A stretch of DNA of 64,000 nt, taken from contig NZ_CP081155.1 of the NCBI RefSeq assembly GCF_025141175.1, positions 406,001 to 470,000 of the forward strand. Direction: 5' to 3'. Within the stretch, counting starts at the first letter, position 1, and each line of letters begins with the position of its first letter. The position numbers and the translations under genes are program-made. Below the pieces are notes generated by a model. It had not been told where the DNA came from and did not search any database. It saw only the letters and a program-made list of their open reading frames with translations. The DNA comes from Jannaschia sp. M317 (GTDB lineage Bacteria; Pseudomonadota; Alphaproteobacteria; Rhodobacterales; Rhodobacteraceae). Shown here piece by piece: positions 36,732-45,120 of this stretch.

Positions 36732-37346
36732 TCAGACGCCGTAGCGCGCCAGAAAGGTGTCGACCGCGCCGTCGATGACGCGCTGCTTTTCGGCATCGGT
36801 CACGGATTTACGAATGTTGAACATCAATTCCGGGAACAGACGCGCCTTGCAAAGCTCTGCGAATTGGTCAGCCGCCAGGTCCAGATCGTCGATCTTCAAC
36901 TGACCTTCGGCCACGGCACATTTGAGATACGCGACCATGCGTTCGCGGAACAGTTTCGGCCCGGTCTCGTAGAATTCGCGCCCCAGTTCGGGGAACCGTT
37001 CGGATTCGGCGACGCACATGCGAAAGATCGACTGACCAAAGCCGGACAGGAAAAACGACAGCATCCGATCCGCCGCCACGCACAGCACCTCTCTGGGCTG
37101 GGCGCTTTCGGTCAGGATGGCGTCCGCTTCGTCGATCTGCAGACTGCACTCGGCCTTCGCCACCTCCATGAACAGCAGGCGCTTGTCCGAGAAATAGCTG
37201 TAAAGCGTCGCCTTGGACACGCCCGCCGCACGGGCGATGGCATCGACGCTTGCGCCTTCGTAGCCGTCGGCCATGAACACGCGCCGCGCGCCATCCAGGA
37301 CCTGGTCGAACTTGCGACCCTTCTTGATCGGTGTGGCGTCGTTCAT
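36732..37346 (-). CDS. TetR family transcriptional regulator
   Basis: 204 residues. The ATG at 37346 has AAGGGG six bases upstream, giving MNDATPIKKGRKFDQVLDGARRVFMADGYEGASVDAIARAAGVSK-type start; the helix-turn-helix is at about 30-55 (SVDAIARAAGVSKATLYSYFSDK). The rest is an alpha-helical ligand and dimer domain ending LARYGV. It lies next to a secreted small protein and a membrane-bound ferritin, and the gaps carry three related inverted repeats of the kind TetR dimers bind. The natural reading is an autoregulated repressor of the adjacent genes (inference). The inducing ligand is unknown. Confidence 0.88.
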   Translation of the reverse strand: MNDATPIKKGRKFDQVLDGARRVFMADGYEGASVDAIARAAGVSKATLYSYFSDKRLLFMEVAKAECSLQIDEADAILTESAQPREVLCVAADRMLSFFLSGFGQSIFRMCVAESERFPELGREFYETGPKLFRERMVAYLKCAVAEGQLKIDDLDLAADQFAELCKARLFPELMFNIRKSVTDAEKQRVIDGAVDTFLARYGV

Positions 37347-37403
37347 GGAAACCCCTTGCGTCGCTGAAATATAGAGCGCACCGCCCACCGCACAAGCATC
37401 AAC

Positions 37404-37419
37404 TGAACCGATCCGTCCA
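37404..37419. promoter_or_regulatory. Degenerate TetR-type operator upstream of tetR
   Basis: TGAACCGATCCGTCCA matches the perfect palindrome at 37865-37888 at 14 of 16 core positions. It lies 58 bp upstream of the TetR start, where it could mediate autoregulation. Confidence 0.5.
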
Positions 37420-37425
37420 AATGGT

Positions 37426-37452
37426 GAAGGCGGGCCAGACCGGCCCGCCTTC
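37426..37452 (-). terminator. Hairpin after the small secreted-protein gene
   Basis: GAAGGCGGGCC at 37426-37436 pairs perfectly with GGCCCGCCTTC at 37442-37452 around a 5-base loop. It lies 26 bp past the stop of the leftward small-protein gene and would separate its transcript from tetR. No clear U-tract follows. Confidence 0.5.
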
Positions 37453-37478
37453 CGTTGTCCCGTCGGGAGGGAACGGGA

Positions 37479-37781
37479 TCAGTCGTTGTCGGCGGCCAGG
37501 GTGGCCAGCTCGTTCAGGTTCAGAACGCCACAGGCGTCTGCGCGCAGACCGACAGACGATTCCAGTGCGGTGCATTCGCCGGAATTGCCGACCGGGGCGC
37601 GGTCGGAGCGGATGCTGGTCATGTCCACGCGGGTCCAGCCGTCGTCGTCGATGTCGACGGTCGTCATGGCCACCGGCGGCGACGGGATACGGGCCCAGCC
37701 ATCGTCGTTGATGGTGATCTGATCGGCAAGAACCGGCAGAGCGGCGACAGACAGGACAAGGGCGGCGATTGCGGTCTTCAT
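37479..37781 (-). CDS. Small secreted protein with duplicated DDGW motif
   Basis: 100 residues. A Sec signal peptide (KTAIAALVLSVAALPVLA) is cleaved near residue 19. The mature part holds two copies of a short acidic motif spaced exactly 20 residues apart: ITINDDGWARI (22-32) and VDIDDDGWTRV (42-52). Two Cys at 70 and 84 could form a disulfide. The pI is low and no known family is recognised. It has a good ribosome site (GGAGACACC) and sits between tetR and the divergent membrane-bound ferritin with palindromes on both flanks. A periplasmic metal-binding or stress role is conceivable but unproved. Confidence 0.75.
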   Translation of the reverse strand: MKTAIAALVLSVAALPVLADQITINDDGWARIPSPPVAMTTVDIDDDGWTRVDMTSIRSDRAPVGNSGECTALESSVGLRADACGVLNLNELATLAADND

Positions 37782-37802
37782 GAGGTGTCTCCAGAATGAT
37801 TT

Positions 37803-37823
37803 TGAACCGAACCGTTCAGTTCA
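37803..37823. promoter_or_regulatory. Imperfect TetR-type operator in divergent promoter
   Basis: A 21-bp near-palindrome, with TGAAC at 37803 and GTTCA ending at 37823 and symmetric CGAAC/CGTTC-like inner parts, lies 22 bp upstream of the small secreted-protein start. A weak leftward promoter candidate (TTGTCC, 17 bp, TATCTC) lies between this and the second repeat. Confidence 0.55.
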
Positions 37824-37864
37824 TAAATTTGAGATAGGAGCACGAACCCTGGGGGACAAGAGAT

Positions 37865-37888
37865 AAAATGAACCGATCGGTTCATTTT
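37865..37888. promoter_or_regulatory. Perfect 24-bp palindrome, candidate TetR operator
   Basis: The core TGAACCGATCGGTTCA (37869-37884) is flanked by AAAA and TTTT, making a perfect 24-bp inverted repeat. It sits 43 bp upstream of the mbfA start and 83 bp from the small secreted-protein start. Size, symmetry and position fit a TetR dimer site controlling the divergent genes. Confidence 0.65.
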
Positions 37889-37930
37889 TACACGGCTTGT
37901 CTTCGCCACCCGCACAGGTATCGTCGCGTC

Positions 37931-38905
37931 ATGCTGAGCAGCTTCACTTTCCGCCGACGATTCCGGGACCTTTCCGAGCAGGAGGTGCTGGCCCTCGCCA
38001 TTTCGTCCGAAGAAGACGACGCCCGCATCTACCGATCCTATGCCGAACACCTGCGCGCCGATTTCCCCGACAGCGCGACCGTCTTCGACGGCATGGCCGC
38101 CGAGGAAGACACCCACCGCCGCCGCCTCATCGACCTGCACGAAGCGCGCTTTGGCCATGTCATCCCGCTGATCCGGCGCGAACACGTGGCCGGATTCTAT
38201 GCGCGCAAGCCGGTCTGGCTGGTCGAGAACCTGTCGCTGGATCGCATCCGCGGCGAAGCCGCCGCGATGGAGCACGACGCGCACGCCTTCTATCTGCGGG
38301 CCGCCCAGGCCTCGTCCGACCCGGCGACGCGCAAATTGCTGGGGGATCTGGCCGCCGCCGAAGCCGGGCACGAGGCCCGCGCCGGCGAGTTGGGGGACGC
38401 CGTGTCAGACGATGCGCGCGCGGCAGAAGACGACCAGGCCCACCGCCAGTTCGTCCTGACCTGGGTTCAGCCGGGGCTGGCCGGGTTGATGGACGGCTCG
38501 GTTTCCACCCTGGCACCGATCTTTGCGGTGGCCTTCGCCACGCAGGACACCTGGACGACATTTCTGGTCGGCCTCGCAGCCAGCGTCGGGGCAGGCATTT
38601 CCATGGGCTTTACCGAGGCGGCGTCAGACGACGGACAATTGTCGGGGCGTGGTTCACCGCTGAAACGGGGCTTTGCCTCGGGCATCATGACGACCGTGGG
38701 CGGATTGGGGCACGCCCTGCCTTACCTGATCCCGAATTTCACCCTGGCCACCAGCATCGCCATCGCCGTCGTCTTCGTAGAACTCTGGGCGATTGCCTGG
38801 ATTCAGAACCGCTGGATGGAAACGCCGTTCTGGCGGGCCACGTTGCAGGTGGTCGTCGGCGGCGCCCTGGTGTTGGCGGCGGGCGTCTTGATCGGGTCCG
38901 GTTAG
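37931..38905 (+). CDS. mbfA: Membrane-bound ferritin/iron exporter MbfA
   Basis: 324 residues. The N-terminal ferritin-like (rubrerythrin) domain has ISSEEDDARIYR (Glu27/28), an ExxH at 59-62, Glu109, and a second ExxH at 144-147, a di-iron four-helix pattern. The C-terminal half (about 170-324) is a VIT1/CCC1-like membrane domain with LAGLMDGSVSTLAPIF and several helices. The fusion is the signature of MbfA, which exports iron and protects against H2O2 in rhizobia, where Irr represses it. Here a TetR gene and palindromes are adjacent instead. I chose the ATG at 37931; an upstream ATG at 37868 lies inside the palindrome. Confidence 0.9.
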   Translation: MLSSFTFRRRFRDLSEQEVLALAISSEEDDARIYRSYAEHLRADFPDSATVFDGMAAEEDTHRRRLIDLHEARFGHVIPLIRREHVAGFYARKPVWLVENLSLDRIRGEAAAMEHDAHAFYLRAAQASSDPATRKLLGDLAAAEAGHEARAGELGDAVSDDARAAEDDQAHRQFVLTWVQPGLAGLMDGSVSTLAPIFAVAFATQDTWTTFLVGLAASVGAGISMGFTEAASDDGQLSGRGSPLKRGFASGIMTTVGGLGHALPYLIPNFTLATSIAIAVVFVELWAIAWIQNRWMETPFWRATLQVVVGGALVLAAGVLIGSG

Positions 38906-38949
38906 GGCCTGCGCTGGACAGCCCGCGCGCAGAGGTCTAGCCGTTCCCC

Positions 38950-39885
38950 ATGCTCGCGATCTTTTTGAAAACGATACCCTTCTTTGCCCTGATCGGGTTG
39001 GGCTATCTTGCGGGCCGGACCAGGTTCTTTACCGCCGAGGCCACGGCCTATCTGACGAAATTCGTCTTTTACTTCGCGCTGTCCGCGATGCTGTTCAACT
39101 TTGCCGCCAACCTGACCCTGGCCGAGATCTTCGATACAAGGTTCATCATCGCCTACCTCTGGGGGTGCGGCGTGGTCTATCTGATCGCGACTGCGGTGGG
39201 CTTTCTGCGCGGGCTGCCCATCACGGAATCGGCGGTCGAGGCGCAATGTGCCGTCATCGGGAACGTCGGCTTTCTCGGCATTCCGATGTTCGTCCTGCTG
39301 TTGGGTCCAGAAAGCGCGGGGCCCATGCTGATGGTCCTGTCGACCGACTTGATCGTCTTTTCCTCGCTGATCGTGATCCTGATTACCGGGTCGCGCGACG
39401 GGCGCATCGCGCTGTCGACCCTGCGCACGGTCGGGCTGGGACTGGTCAAGAACCCGATGATCGTCTCGATGATTGCCGGCCTGGCCTGGTCGGCCACCGG
39501 GCGACAGCTGTGGGTGCCCGTCAACGAATTCCTGACCCTGCTGGGGGCCGCCGCGACGCCCGGCGCGCTGTTCGCCATCGGGGCCTCGCTTGCGGGCAAG
39601 ACGGCCGAGCGGATCTCGGTCGCGGGCTGGCTGACCTTTTGCAAGCTAGTGCTGCACCCGGCCGCCGTCGCGCTGGCCGCGCTGGTGATCTTTCCGGTGG
39701 GTGACCCGTTCGCGGCCACGGTCATGATCTCTGCCGCAGCCCTGCCGGTGGCGGGCAACGTCTATATGCTGGCGCAACACTACGGCGTGGCCCCGCAACG
39801 GGTCAGCGCCGCAATTCTTGTGTCGACTGCGGTGTCCATTGTCACCGTGTCGGTCATCATCGGTCTGCTCACAGGAGGCATCTGA
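38950..39885 (+). CDS. AEC family transporter (auxin efflux carrier type)
   Basis: 311 residues with about ten hydrophobic helices. The opening MLAIFLKTIPFFALIGLGYLAGRTRFF and the mid-sequence QCAVIGNVGFLGIPMFVLLLG (about 95-118) and the repeated end segment AALPVAGNVYMLAQHYGVAPQRVSAAILVSTAVSIVTV match the AEC fold, with the broken-helix Asn-Gly pattern in each half. Bacterial members move organic acids or amino-acid derivatives; no substrate can be assigned. It ends one base before fghA, with an AGGAGG ribosome site inside its last codons, and both belong to the rightward operon running to 42.2 kb. Confidence 0.88.
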   Translation: MLAIFLKTIPFFALIGLGYLAGRTRFFTAEATAYLTKFVFYFALSAMLFNFAANLTLAEIFDTRFIIAYLWGCGVVYLIATAVGFLRGLPITESAVEAQCAVIGNVGFLGIPMFVLLLGPESAGPMLMVLSTDLIVFSSLIVILITGSRDGRIALSTLRTVGLGLVKNPMIVSMIAGLAWSATGRQLWVPVNEFLTLLGAAATPGALFAIGASLAGKTAERISVAGWLTFCKLVLHPAAVALAALVIFPVGDPFAATVMISAAALPVAGNVYMLAQHYGVAPQRVSAAILVSTAVSIVTVSVIIGLLTGGI

Positions 39886-40692
39886 ATGAAAACCCTCTCT
39901 GAAAACCGCTGCTTTGGCGGCACCCAGGGTGTCTATGCCCATGCCTCGGACGGGACCGGGACCGAAATGACCTTTGGCCTGTTTCTGCCGCCCGCGCCGA
40001 CGGGCGCCGTGCTGTGGTATCTGTCGGGCCTGACCTGCACCCATGAGAACGCGATGACCAAGGCCGGATTGCAGGCCTGGGCCGCCGACACGGGGATCGC
40101 CATCGTCTTTCCCGACACCTCGCCGCGCGGCGAAGGTGTTCCCGACGAGGAGGCTTATGACATGGGCCAGGGCGCGGGGTTCTACGTGGATGCGACCGAA
40201 GGCGTCTGGGCCCGGCATTTCCAGATGGAACGCTACATCACGCGCGACCTGCCGGAGGTCGTCTTTTCCGCCTTCGACCTGGACGCGGACCGGCAGGGCA
40301 TCACCGGCCATTCCATGGGCGGTCACGGGGCGCTGACACTGGCGCTGAAACATCCGGGCACCTACCGATCCGTCTCGGCCTTCGCGCCGATCTGCAACCC
40401 GTCCGCCAGCGATTGGGGCACGCCCCAGCTGACCGCCTATACCGGTGGGGCCGAGGCGCATGACGCCACGCGCCTGCTGTCGGTGGGCGGCAAACTGCCA
40501 CCCTGCCTGATCGACACAGGCACTTCGGATCAGTTCTACGACAAATTGGGGACGGAGGCCTTTGTGGCCGCCCTGGCCCAAACCCGCACAGAGGCCTCGG
40601 TCAACCTGCGCAAGGGATACGACCACAGCTATTTCTTCGTCAGCACATTTGCCCCCGATCACGTCGCCTTCCACGCAGAGCATCTGGCATGA
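39886..40692 (+). CDS. fghA: S-formylglutathione hydrolase
   Basis: 268 residues of esterase D family. SENRCFGGTQGVYAHAS (5-21), PAPTGAVLWYLSGLTCTHEN (about 43-62), and GHSMGGHGAL, with the nucleophile Ser near 145, are diagnostic. An Asp in LIDTGTSDQFYD near 220 and His in KGYDHSYFF near 252 complete the triad. It hydrolyses S-formylglutathione to formate and glutathione, the second step of glutathione-dependent formaldehyde oxidation. The first enzyme, AdhC/FrmA, is not in the window. The stop overlaps the HAD gene start. Confidence 0.95.
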   Translation: MKTLSENRCFGGTQGVYAHASDGTGTEMTFGLFLPPAPTGAVLWYLSGLTCTHENAMTKAGLQAWAADTGIAIVFPDTSPRGEGVPDEEAYDMGQGAGFYVDATEGVWARHFQMERYITRDLPEVVFSAFDLDADRQGITGHSMGGHGALTLALKHPGTYRSVSAFAPICNPSASDWGTPQLTAYTGGAEAHDATRLLSVGGKLPPCLIDTGTSDQFYDKLGTEAFVAALAQTRTEASVNLRKGYDHSYFFVSTFAPDHVAFHAEHLA

Positions 40693-41312
40693 GCGTGCCG
40701 AAGGCCGTCATCTTCGACATCGGCAACGTCCTGATCGAATGGCAACCGGAACGGTATTACGACCGCATCATCGGCGAGGCCCGCCGCCGCGAGATGTTCG
40801 CGGCCGTCGACCTGCACGGCATGAACGACCGGGTCGACCGCGGCGAAGGCTTCCGCGAGGTGATCTACGAGGTGGCCGAGGCGACGCCCGCCTTTGCCGA
40901 TGAAATCCGCATGTGGCATGACAACTGGCTGGATCTGGCCACCCCTGCCATCGACCGGTCCGTCAGGATGATGCGGGCGCTGCGGACACGGGGCGTGCCG
41001 GTTCATGCCCTGACGAACTTTGGCGTCGGCACCTTCGATCTGGCGCTGACCCGCTATGATTTCCTGTCGGAATTCGATCAGGCGTTCGTTTCCGGCCACA
41101 TGAAGGTCATCAAGCCCGAGGCCCGCATCTATGAAATGCTGGAGGACGCAACCGGCCTGAGCGGTGGGGACCTGCTGTTTACCGACGACCGCGCCGACAA
41201 CATTGCCGCCGCCCAGGCGCGGGGCTGGCGGACGCATCTGTTCGAAGGACCTGACGGCTGGGCCAGGCGGCTGGTGGCCGAGGGACTGCTGTCTGAGGCA
41301 GAGGCGGCATGA
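40689..41312 (+). CDS. HAD family hydrolase, YihX-like
   Basis: 207 residues. The first HAD motif reads VIFDIGNVLIEW with Asp10, and the second Asp of the usual DxD is replaced by Gly, exactly as in the YihX branch, whose E. coli member acts on glucose 1-phosphate. Motif II and III regions, ALTNFGVG near 107 and KPEARIYEML near 140, and the last GDLLFTDDRADNI near 160 are intact. Substrate specificity here is unknown. It overlaps both fghA and the ornithine cyclodeaminase-like gene by 4 bp. Confidence 0.85.
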   Translation: MSVPKAVIFDIGNVLIEWQPERYYDRIIGEARRREMFAAVDLHGMNDRVDRGEGFREVIYEVAEATPAFADEIRMWHDNWLDLATPAIDRSVRMMRALRTRGVPVHALTNFGVGTFDLALTRYDFLSEFDQAFVSGHMKVIKPEARIYEMLEDATGLSGGDLLFTDDRADNIAAAQARGWRTHLFEGPDGWARRLVAEGLLSEAEAA

Positions 41313-42211
41313 GCGCCCGTATCATAGGACCGGACGCAGAAAGCGCGCTGGACTGGCTGGCCCTGACCCGCGCGTTGGCGGCGGGGCACCGGCTGCCACG
41401 GGCCGAGGTGCGGGACAGTTTTCTCTATCGCGGCGACGACACGATCCTGTCCCGTGCAGCCTGGATCGACGGGCTGGGCGCATTGGTCAAGACGGCGACG
41501 ATCTTTCCGGGCAACCCGGCGGCGGGCAAACCGACCGTCGGCGGGGCCGTGTCTGTTTTCGACGATACCGACGGGTCGCTGGCGGCGATGCTGGATTTCG
41601 CCCTTGTGACCAAATGGAAGACCGCGGGCGACAGCCTGTTGGCAGCCACGCGGCTGGCGCGCCCCGACAGCCGCCGCATCCTGATCGTAGGCGCGGGAAC
41701 GGTCGCCGCATCCCTGCACGAGGCCTATGCCGCGGCCTTCCCCCAGGCCCGCTTTGCGGTCTGGTCACGGACCCCCGCGACCGCACGCGCCTTTGCCGAG
41801 GCGCGGGGCATCGAGCACGCCCCCGACCTTGCCACCGCCGTGCCCGAGGCCGACATCGTCACCTGCGCCACAATGTCGACGACCCCCCTGTTGCGTGGTG
41901 ACTGGCTGCGCCCCGGCCAACATATCGACCTGATCGGGGCCTATCGACCCGACATGCGCGAGGCGGATGACGCGGTTCTGCGGCGCGCCACGATCCACGT
42001 GGACAGCCGGGACACCACGCTCGACCACATCGGAGAGTTGAAGATACCGCTGGCCGCCGGGGTCATCGCGCGAGACGCCGTCCGCGCTGACTATTACGAC
42101 GCGAACGGCATGCAGCGCACCTCGCAGGAAGAGATCACGTTGTTCAAGAACGGTGGCGGGGCGCACCTGGACCTGATGACCGCCCGCTATATCATTGATA
42201 CGGCAGGCTGA
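41309..42211 (+). CDS. Ornithine cyclodeaminase/mu-crystallin family protein
   Basis: 300 residues. The N-terminal half has PRAEVRDSFLYRGDDT and TIFPGNPAAGKPTVGGAVSVFDDTDGSLAAMLDFALVTKWKTAGDS (about 61-112), and the Rossmann part ILIVGAGTVAASLHEAY (about 128-144). This is the ornithine cyclodeaminase/mu-crystallin family, which makes proline from ornithine or reduces ketimines. The family's Lys in the substrate loop (LVTKWKTAGDS) is present. Product not certain. It is the last gene of the AEC-fghA-HAD operon; its stop is separated by 3 bp from the convergent inositol ABC ATPase stop. Confidence 0.82.
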   Translation: MSARIIGPDAESALDWLALTRALAAGHRLPRAEVRDSFLYRGDDTILSRAAWIDGLGALVKTATIFPGNPAAGKPTVGGAVSVFDDTDGSLAAMLDFALVTKWKTAGDSLLAATRLARPDSRRILIVGAGTVAASLHEAYAAAFPQARFAVWSRTPATARAFAEARGIEHAPDLATAVPEADIVTCATMSTTPLLRGDWLRPGQHIDLIGAYRPDMREADDAVLRRATIHVDSRDTTLDHIGELKIPLAAGVIARDAVRADYYDANGMQRTSQEEITLFKNGGGAHLDLMTARYIIDTAG

Positions 42212-42214
42212 TCC

Positions 42215-42991
42215 CTAGACGGTGCCGCCCAGCGATCCCTCCAACGTGGCCAATTCCTGACCACCGGCCATCATGTCCTGCAACTCCTCGGGCGTGATCT
42301 CTCCCTTCATGGCGGTGCCGAATGTCTTGCCCCGGTTCAGCACCGTGAACCGGTCGCCCACGGCCATGGCATGGCGCACGTTGTGGGTGATGAAGACGAC
42401 CGAAACGCCCTGCTTGCGGACCTTGTCCACCGTGGCCAGCACGTTTGCCGTCTGCCGCACGCCCAGCGCCGAGGTCGGCTCGTCCAGGATCAGGACCTTG
42501 GCCCCGAAATAGACGGCGCGCGCAATGGCCACCGTCTGCCGCTCGCCGCCCGACAGGGTGCCGACGGCTTGGTCCGGGCCGCGCAGGTTGATGCCCATCT
42601 TGCGCATCTCGGCCATGGTGACCTCGTTGGCATGGTCATGGTCGAAGAACGGCAGGCCCACGATTTTCTTGATCGGCTCATTGCCCATGAAGAAATTCCG
42701 GCTGACCGACATGAGCGGGATCATTGCCAGATCCTGATAGACGGTCGCGATTCCCGCCGCGATGCTGTCTCGTGGGTCCGAAAAATGCATCGGCTGACCT
42801 TCGAAGAAGATCTCGCCCGAGGTGGGCTTGTGCACCCCCGACATGGTCTTGATGAAGGTCGACTTGCCCGCCCCGTTGTCGCCCAGCAGGCAGTGGCATT
42901 CGCCCGGATAGAAATCCACCGTCACCCCGGCCAGCGCGATGACCGAGCCGAAGTGTTTCTGGATATCGAGCATGCGGATGATCGGATCCAT
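42215..42991 (-). CDS. Sugar (inositol) ABC transporter ATP-binding protein
   Basis: 258 residues, a single ATPase domain. Walker A is GDNGAGKST near 39-47, the Q-loop is TVYQDL, the ABC signature is [15 protein letters not shown] near 148-162, Walker [12 protein letters not shown] near 169-179, and the switch His is in ITHN near 205. It is the short, one-domain CUT2 type like FrcA. It pairs with the permease whose stop shares a base with this start (TGATG) and the binding protein upstream. The neighbouring inositol genes make myo-inositol the likely cargo. Confidence 0.9.
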   Translation of the reverse strand: MDPIIRMLDIQKHFGSVIALAGVTVDFYPGECHCLLGDNGAGKSTFIKTMSGVHKPTSGEIFFEGQPMHFSDPRDSIAAGIATVYQDLAMIPLMSVSRNFFMGNEPIKKIVGLPFFDHDHANEVTMAEMRKMGINLRGPDQAVGTLSGGERQTVAIARAVYFGAKVLILDEPTSALGVRQTANVLATVDKVRKQGVSVVFITHNVRHAMAVGDRFTVLNRGKTFGTAMKGEITPEELQDMMAGGQELATLEGSLGGTV

Positions 42992-44109
42992 CAGCGTTCT
43001 CCCGTAATCAGGCGGCGGATGTAGGTGTTCAGGATCACCGCCAGCAGCAGGATGACGCCCAGGAACACCCGAAAGAGAGAGCTCTCGACATTGGCGAAGA
43101 ACAGGCCCTGCTGCACCACCCCGAAGATCAGCGCCCCCAGCGCCGCCCCGATGACGGACCCGTAACCCCCGGTCAAAAGCGCGCCGCCGATGACCACGGC
43201 GATGATCGCCTCGAATTCCTTGAGCAGACCGCGGTCCGCCCCAGCCGATCCGAACTCCATCACCTGGCAGACGGCAAAGACCGTCGCGCAGAAGGCGGTG
43301 AACATGAACATGGCGATCTTGACCGTATTGACGGGCACACCCGCATAGCGCGCCGCCTGCGCATCGCCGCCCGCCGCGAAAATCCAGTTGCCGAACCGGG
43401 TTCGCGTCAACAGCAGATGGCCGAACACGATCAGCACGATGGCCCAGACGATCAGCATGGGGATGCCGTCGACGACGGGCTGCCCTTCGCGGTTGCCGCG
43501 CGTGAAGGTGTCGATCAACCCGATGTCCCCGAACCACTGGAACAGCCCGGTCAGAATCTTGCCGCCGAATACCGGGGCCAGCCAGTCGCCCTCGGCCGCC
43601 TCCCGGATGCCGCCGATGATGGTCTTCCGCTCGACCGTCTGGGGAATGAAGATGGTAAAGCCGCGCAGGATGAACAGCGTGGCCAGCGTCACGATGAAGC
43701 TGGGCAGCCCGGTGCGCACGACGATGTAGCCGTTCAGCGCGCCGAAGGCCGTGCAGATGGCGAAGGTGATCAGGATGGCAATCCACATGGGCCAGCCCAG
43801 CGTCACGCCGAAGATGGCGATCATCATGCCGGCGAACCCGATCATCGACCCGACCGACAGGTCGAATTCGCCCGCGATCATCAGCAGGCAGGCCCCGACC
43901 GCGATGATCATGAACTGCGCCGAGACGGTGGACCAGTTCATCACCCCCTGGGCGTTGAACATGCCGCTGTCGTAGGCGAGCAACGCAAAGAAGGTGAACA
44001 CCGCGATGGTGCCGATGATGCCCCCCAGCTCGGGCCGGATCAGCGCGCGGCGCAGCGGCGAGATTTCCTTCAGGCGCTCATCGAGCACCGCCTGTGGCGT
44101 GTCAGCCAT
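42991..44109 (-). CDS. Sugar (inositol) ABC transporter permease
   Basis: 372 residues with about ten hydrophobic helices. [27 protein letters not shown] (about 74-100) and [28 protein letters not shown] (about 123-150) are the typical BPD_transp_2 sequence of CUT2-family permeases such as FrcC and RbsC. The long cytoplasmic or periplasmic loop near 165-215, with many charged residues, fits the FrcC type. An 11-base GGGAGGACAGA ribosome site precedes the ATG. It lies between the binding protein and the ATPase and is co-transcribed with both. Confidence 0.9.
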   Translation of the reverse strand: MADTPQAVLDERLKEISPLRRALIRPELGGIIGTIAVFTFFALLAYDSGMFNAQGVMNWSTVSAQFMIIAVGACLLMIAGEFDLSVGSMIGFAGMMIAIFGVTLGWPMWIAILITFAICTAFGALNGYIVVRTGLPSFIVTLATLFILRGFTIFIPQTVERKTIIGGIREAAEGDWLAPVFGGKILTGLFQWFGDIGLIDTFTRGNREGQPVVDGIPMLIVWAIVLIVFGHLLLTRTRFGNWIFAAGGDAQAARYAGVPVNTVKIAMFMFTAFCATVFAVCQVMEFGSAGADRGLLKEFEAIIAVVIGGALLTGGYGSVIGAALGALIFGVVQQGLFFANVESSLFRVFLGVILLLAVILNTYIRRLITGER

Positions 44110-44129
44110 TCTGTCCTCCCGGAATGAAA

Positions 44130-44155
44130 ACGGGCGGCCCGTTCAGGCCGCCCGT
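44130..44155 (-). terminator. Intercistronic hairpin after the binding-protein gene
   Basis: ACGGGCGGCC (44130-44139) pairs perfectly with GGCCGCCCGT (44146-44155) around a 6-base loop, with TTTT on the leftward 3' side. It lies 14 bp past the binding-protein stop and 20 bp before the permease start. Such structures let the binding protein be made in excess of the membrane parts, by partial termination or by blocking 3' decay. Confidence 0.6.
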
Positions 44156-44169
44156 AACCTGTCATCGAC

Positions 44170-45120
44170 TCAGCGGAACTCGCCCGCGAACTCTTCGACC
44201 TTGCCCAGCGCATCCTTGGTGACGAAACCGGGGCCAGAGTTGATGTTGTTGCCCGGCAGCACGCCATAGCGATCGTAGTTCGTCAGAACGACGACCGGCA
44301 GATAGGCCTGCAGGAACGGCTGCTGGTCGATGCCCCAGTTGATTGTGCCGTCCTTGATGCCGTTCACGATTTCCGTGCCCAGATCGAAGGTGCCAAAATA
44401 GATGTCGCCATCCAGACCCATGTCCTTGACCGCAAGGATCGTCGGATCGGCAGAGGTCGGGCCCAGCGTCAGGATCGCATCCGTTTCCGGGTTGGCGGTC
44501 AGATAGGCGGTGACGCGGTTCTTGATCTCGGCCGGGTCCTGACCCGAATCGATCATGCTGTCGCCCAGCTCCACGCCCAGACCGTCGGCAAAGCCACGGC
44601 AGCGTTCGGCCACCACGGTGTTTGAAATGACGTGGTTGACGCAGACGAAGCTGCCGACGCCGTCGCCCTTGGCCCGCAGACCGGCGGCGAGGCCCGCGTC
44701 ATACTCGGGCTGGCCCACGAACATCAGGGCGCCCACGTCGCGGACCTGCTCCGGCGTGCCGGAGTTCATGATGATCACGTCGATCCCCTGATCGACGGCG
44801 GCCCGGATCGGGCCGGACAACACGTCGAAATCGGCCAGCGTGGTGATGATGCCATCGGGCTGCGAGGCGGCGGCCTGTTCGATGATGCGGGCCATGTCGG
44901 CCAGATCGCCGGTCGGCGGATTGCGATACTCGACCGAGACGTCCATCTGCTCGCCCGCCAGCGCGATGCCGTTCTTGATCGTGTTCCACCAGCTGTCGCT
45001 GTCGGGGGCATGGCTGACCAGGATGTATTTCAGGTCATCGCCGTGACCATCCGCAACCGCCACCATGGGCGTCGCGACGATCGCCGCGGTTACCATCAGA
45101 GACTTGATAATCGACTTCAT
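44170..45120 (-). CDS. Sugar (inositol) ABC transporter periplasmic binding protein
   Basis: 316 residues from the ATG at 45120, which has a strong GGGAGGAAG ribosome site. A Sec signal peptide, IIKSLMVTAAIVATPMVAVADG, is cleaved near 22. The mature fold is the ribose/galactose-binding type (Peripla_BP_4): ILVSHAPDSDSWWNTIKNGIALAGE near 32, DVIIMNSGTPEQ near 112, AILTLGPTSADPTILAVKDMG near 210, and GIDQQPFLQAYLPVVVLTN near 265. It would deliver myo-inositol or a related polyol to the permease. It is the first gene of the leftward transport operon, preceded by a palindromic operator. Confidence 0.9.
   Translation of the reverse strand: MKSIIKSLMVTAAIVATPMVAVADGHGDDLKYILVSHAPDSDSWWNTIKNGIALAGEQMDVSVEYRNPPTGDLADMARIIEQAAASQPDGIITTLADFDVLSGPIRAAVDQGIDVIIMNSGTPEQVRDVGALMFVGQPEYDAGLAAGLRAKGDGVGSFVCVNHVISNTVVAERCRGFADGLGVELGDSMIDSGQDPAEIKNRVTAYLTANPETDAILTLGPTSADPTILAVKDMGLDGDIYFGTFDLGTEIVNGIKDGTINWGIDQQPFLQAYLPVVVLTNYDRYGVLPGNNINSGPGFVTKDALGKVEEFAGEFR

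Noticed and set aside
37868..37930. Extension of MbfA to an ATG at 37868
   Set aside because: The start codon lies inside the perfect palindrome that looks like an operator, and the added residues do not match the MbfA N-terminus. The ATG at 37931 gives the usual start.
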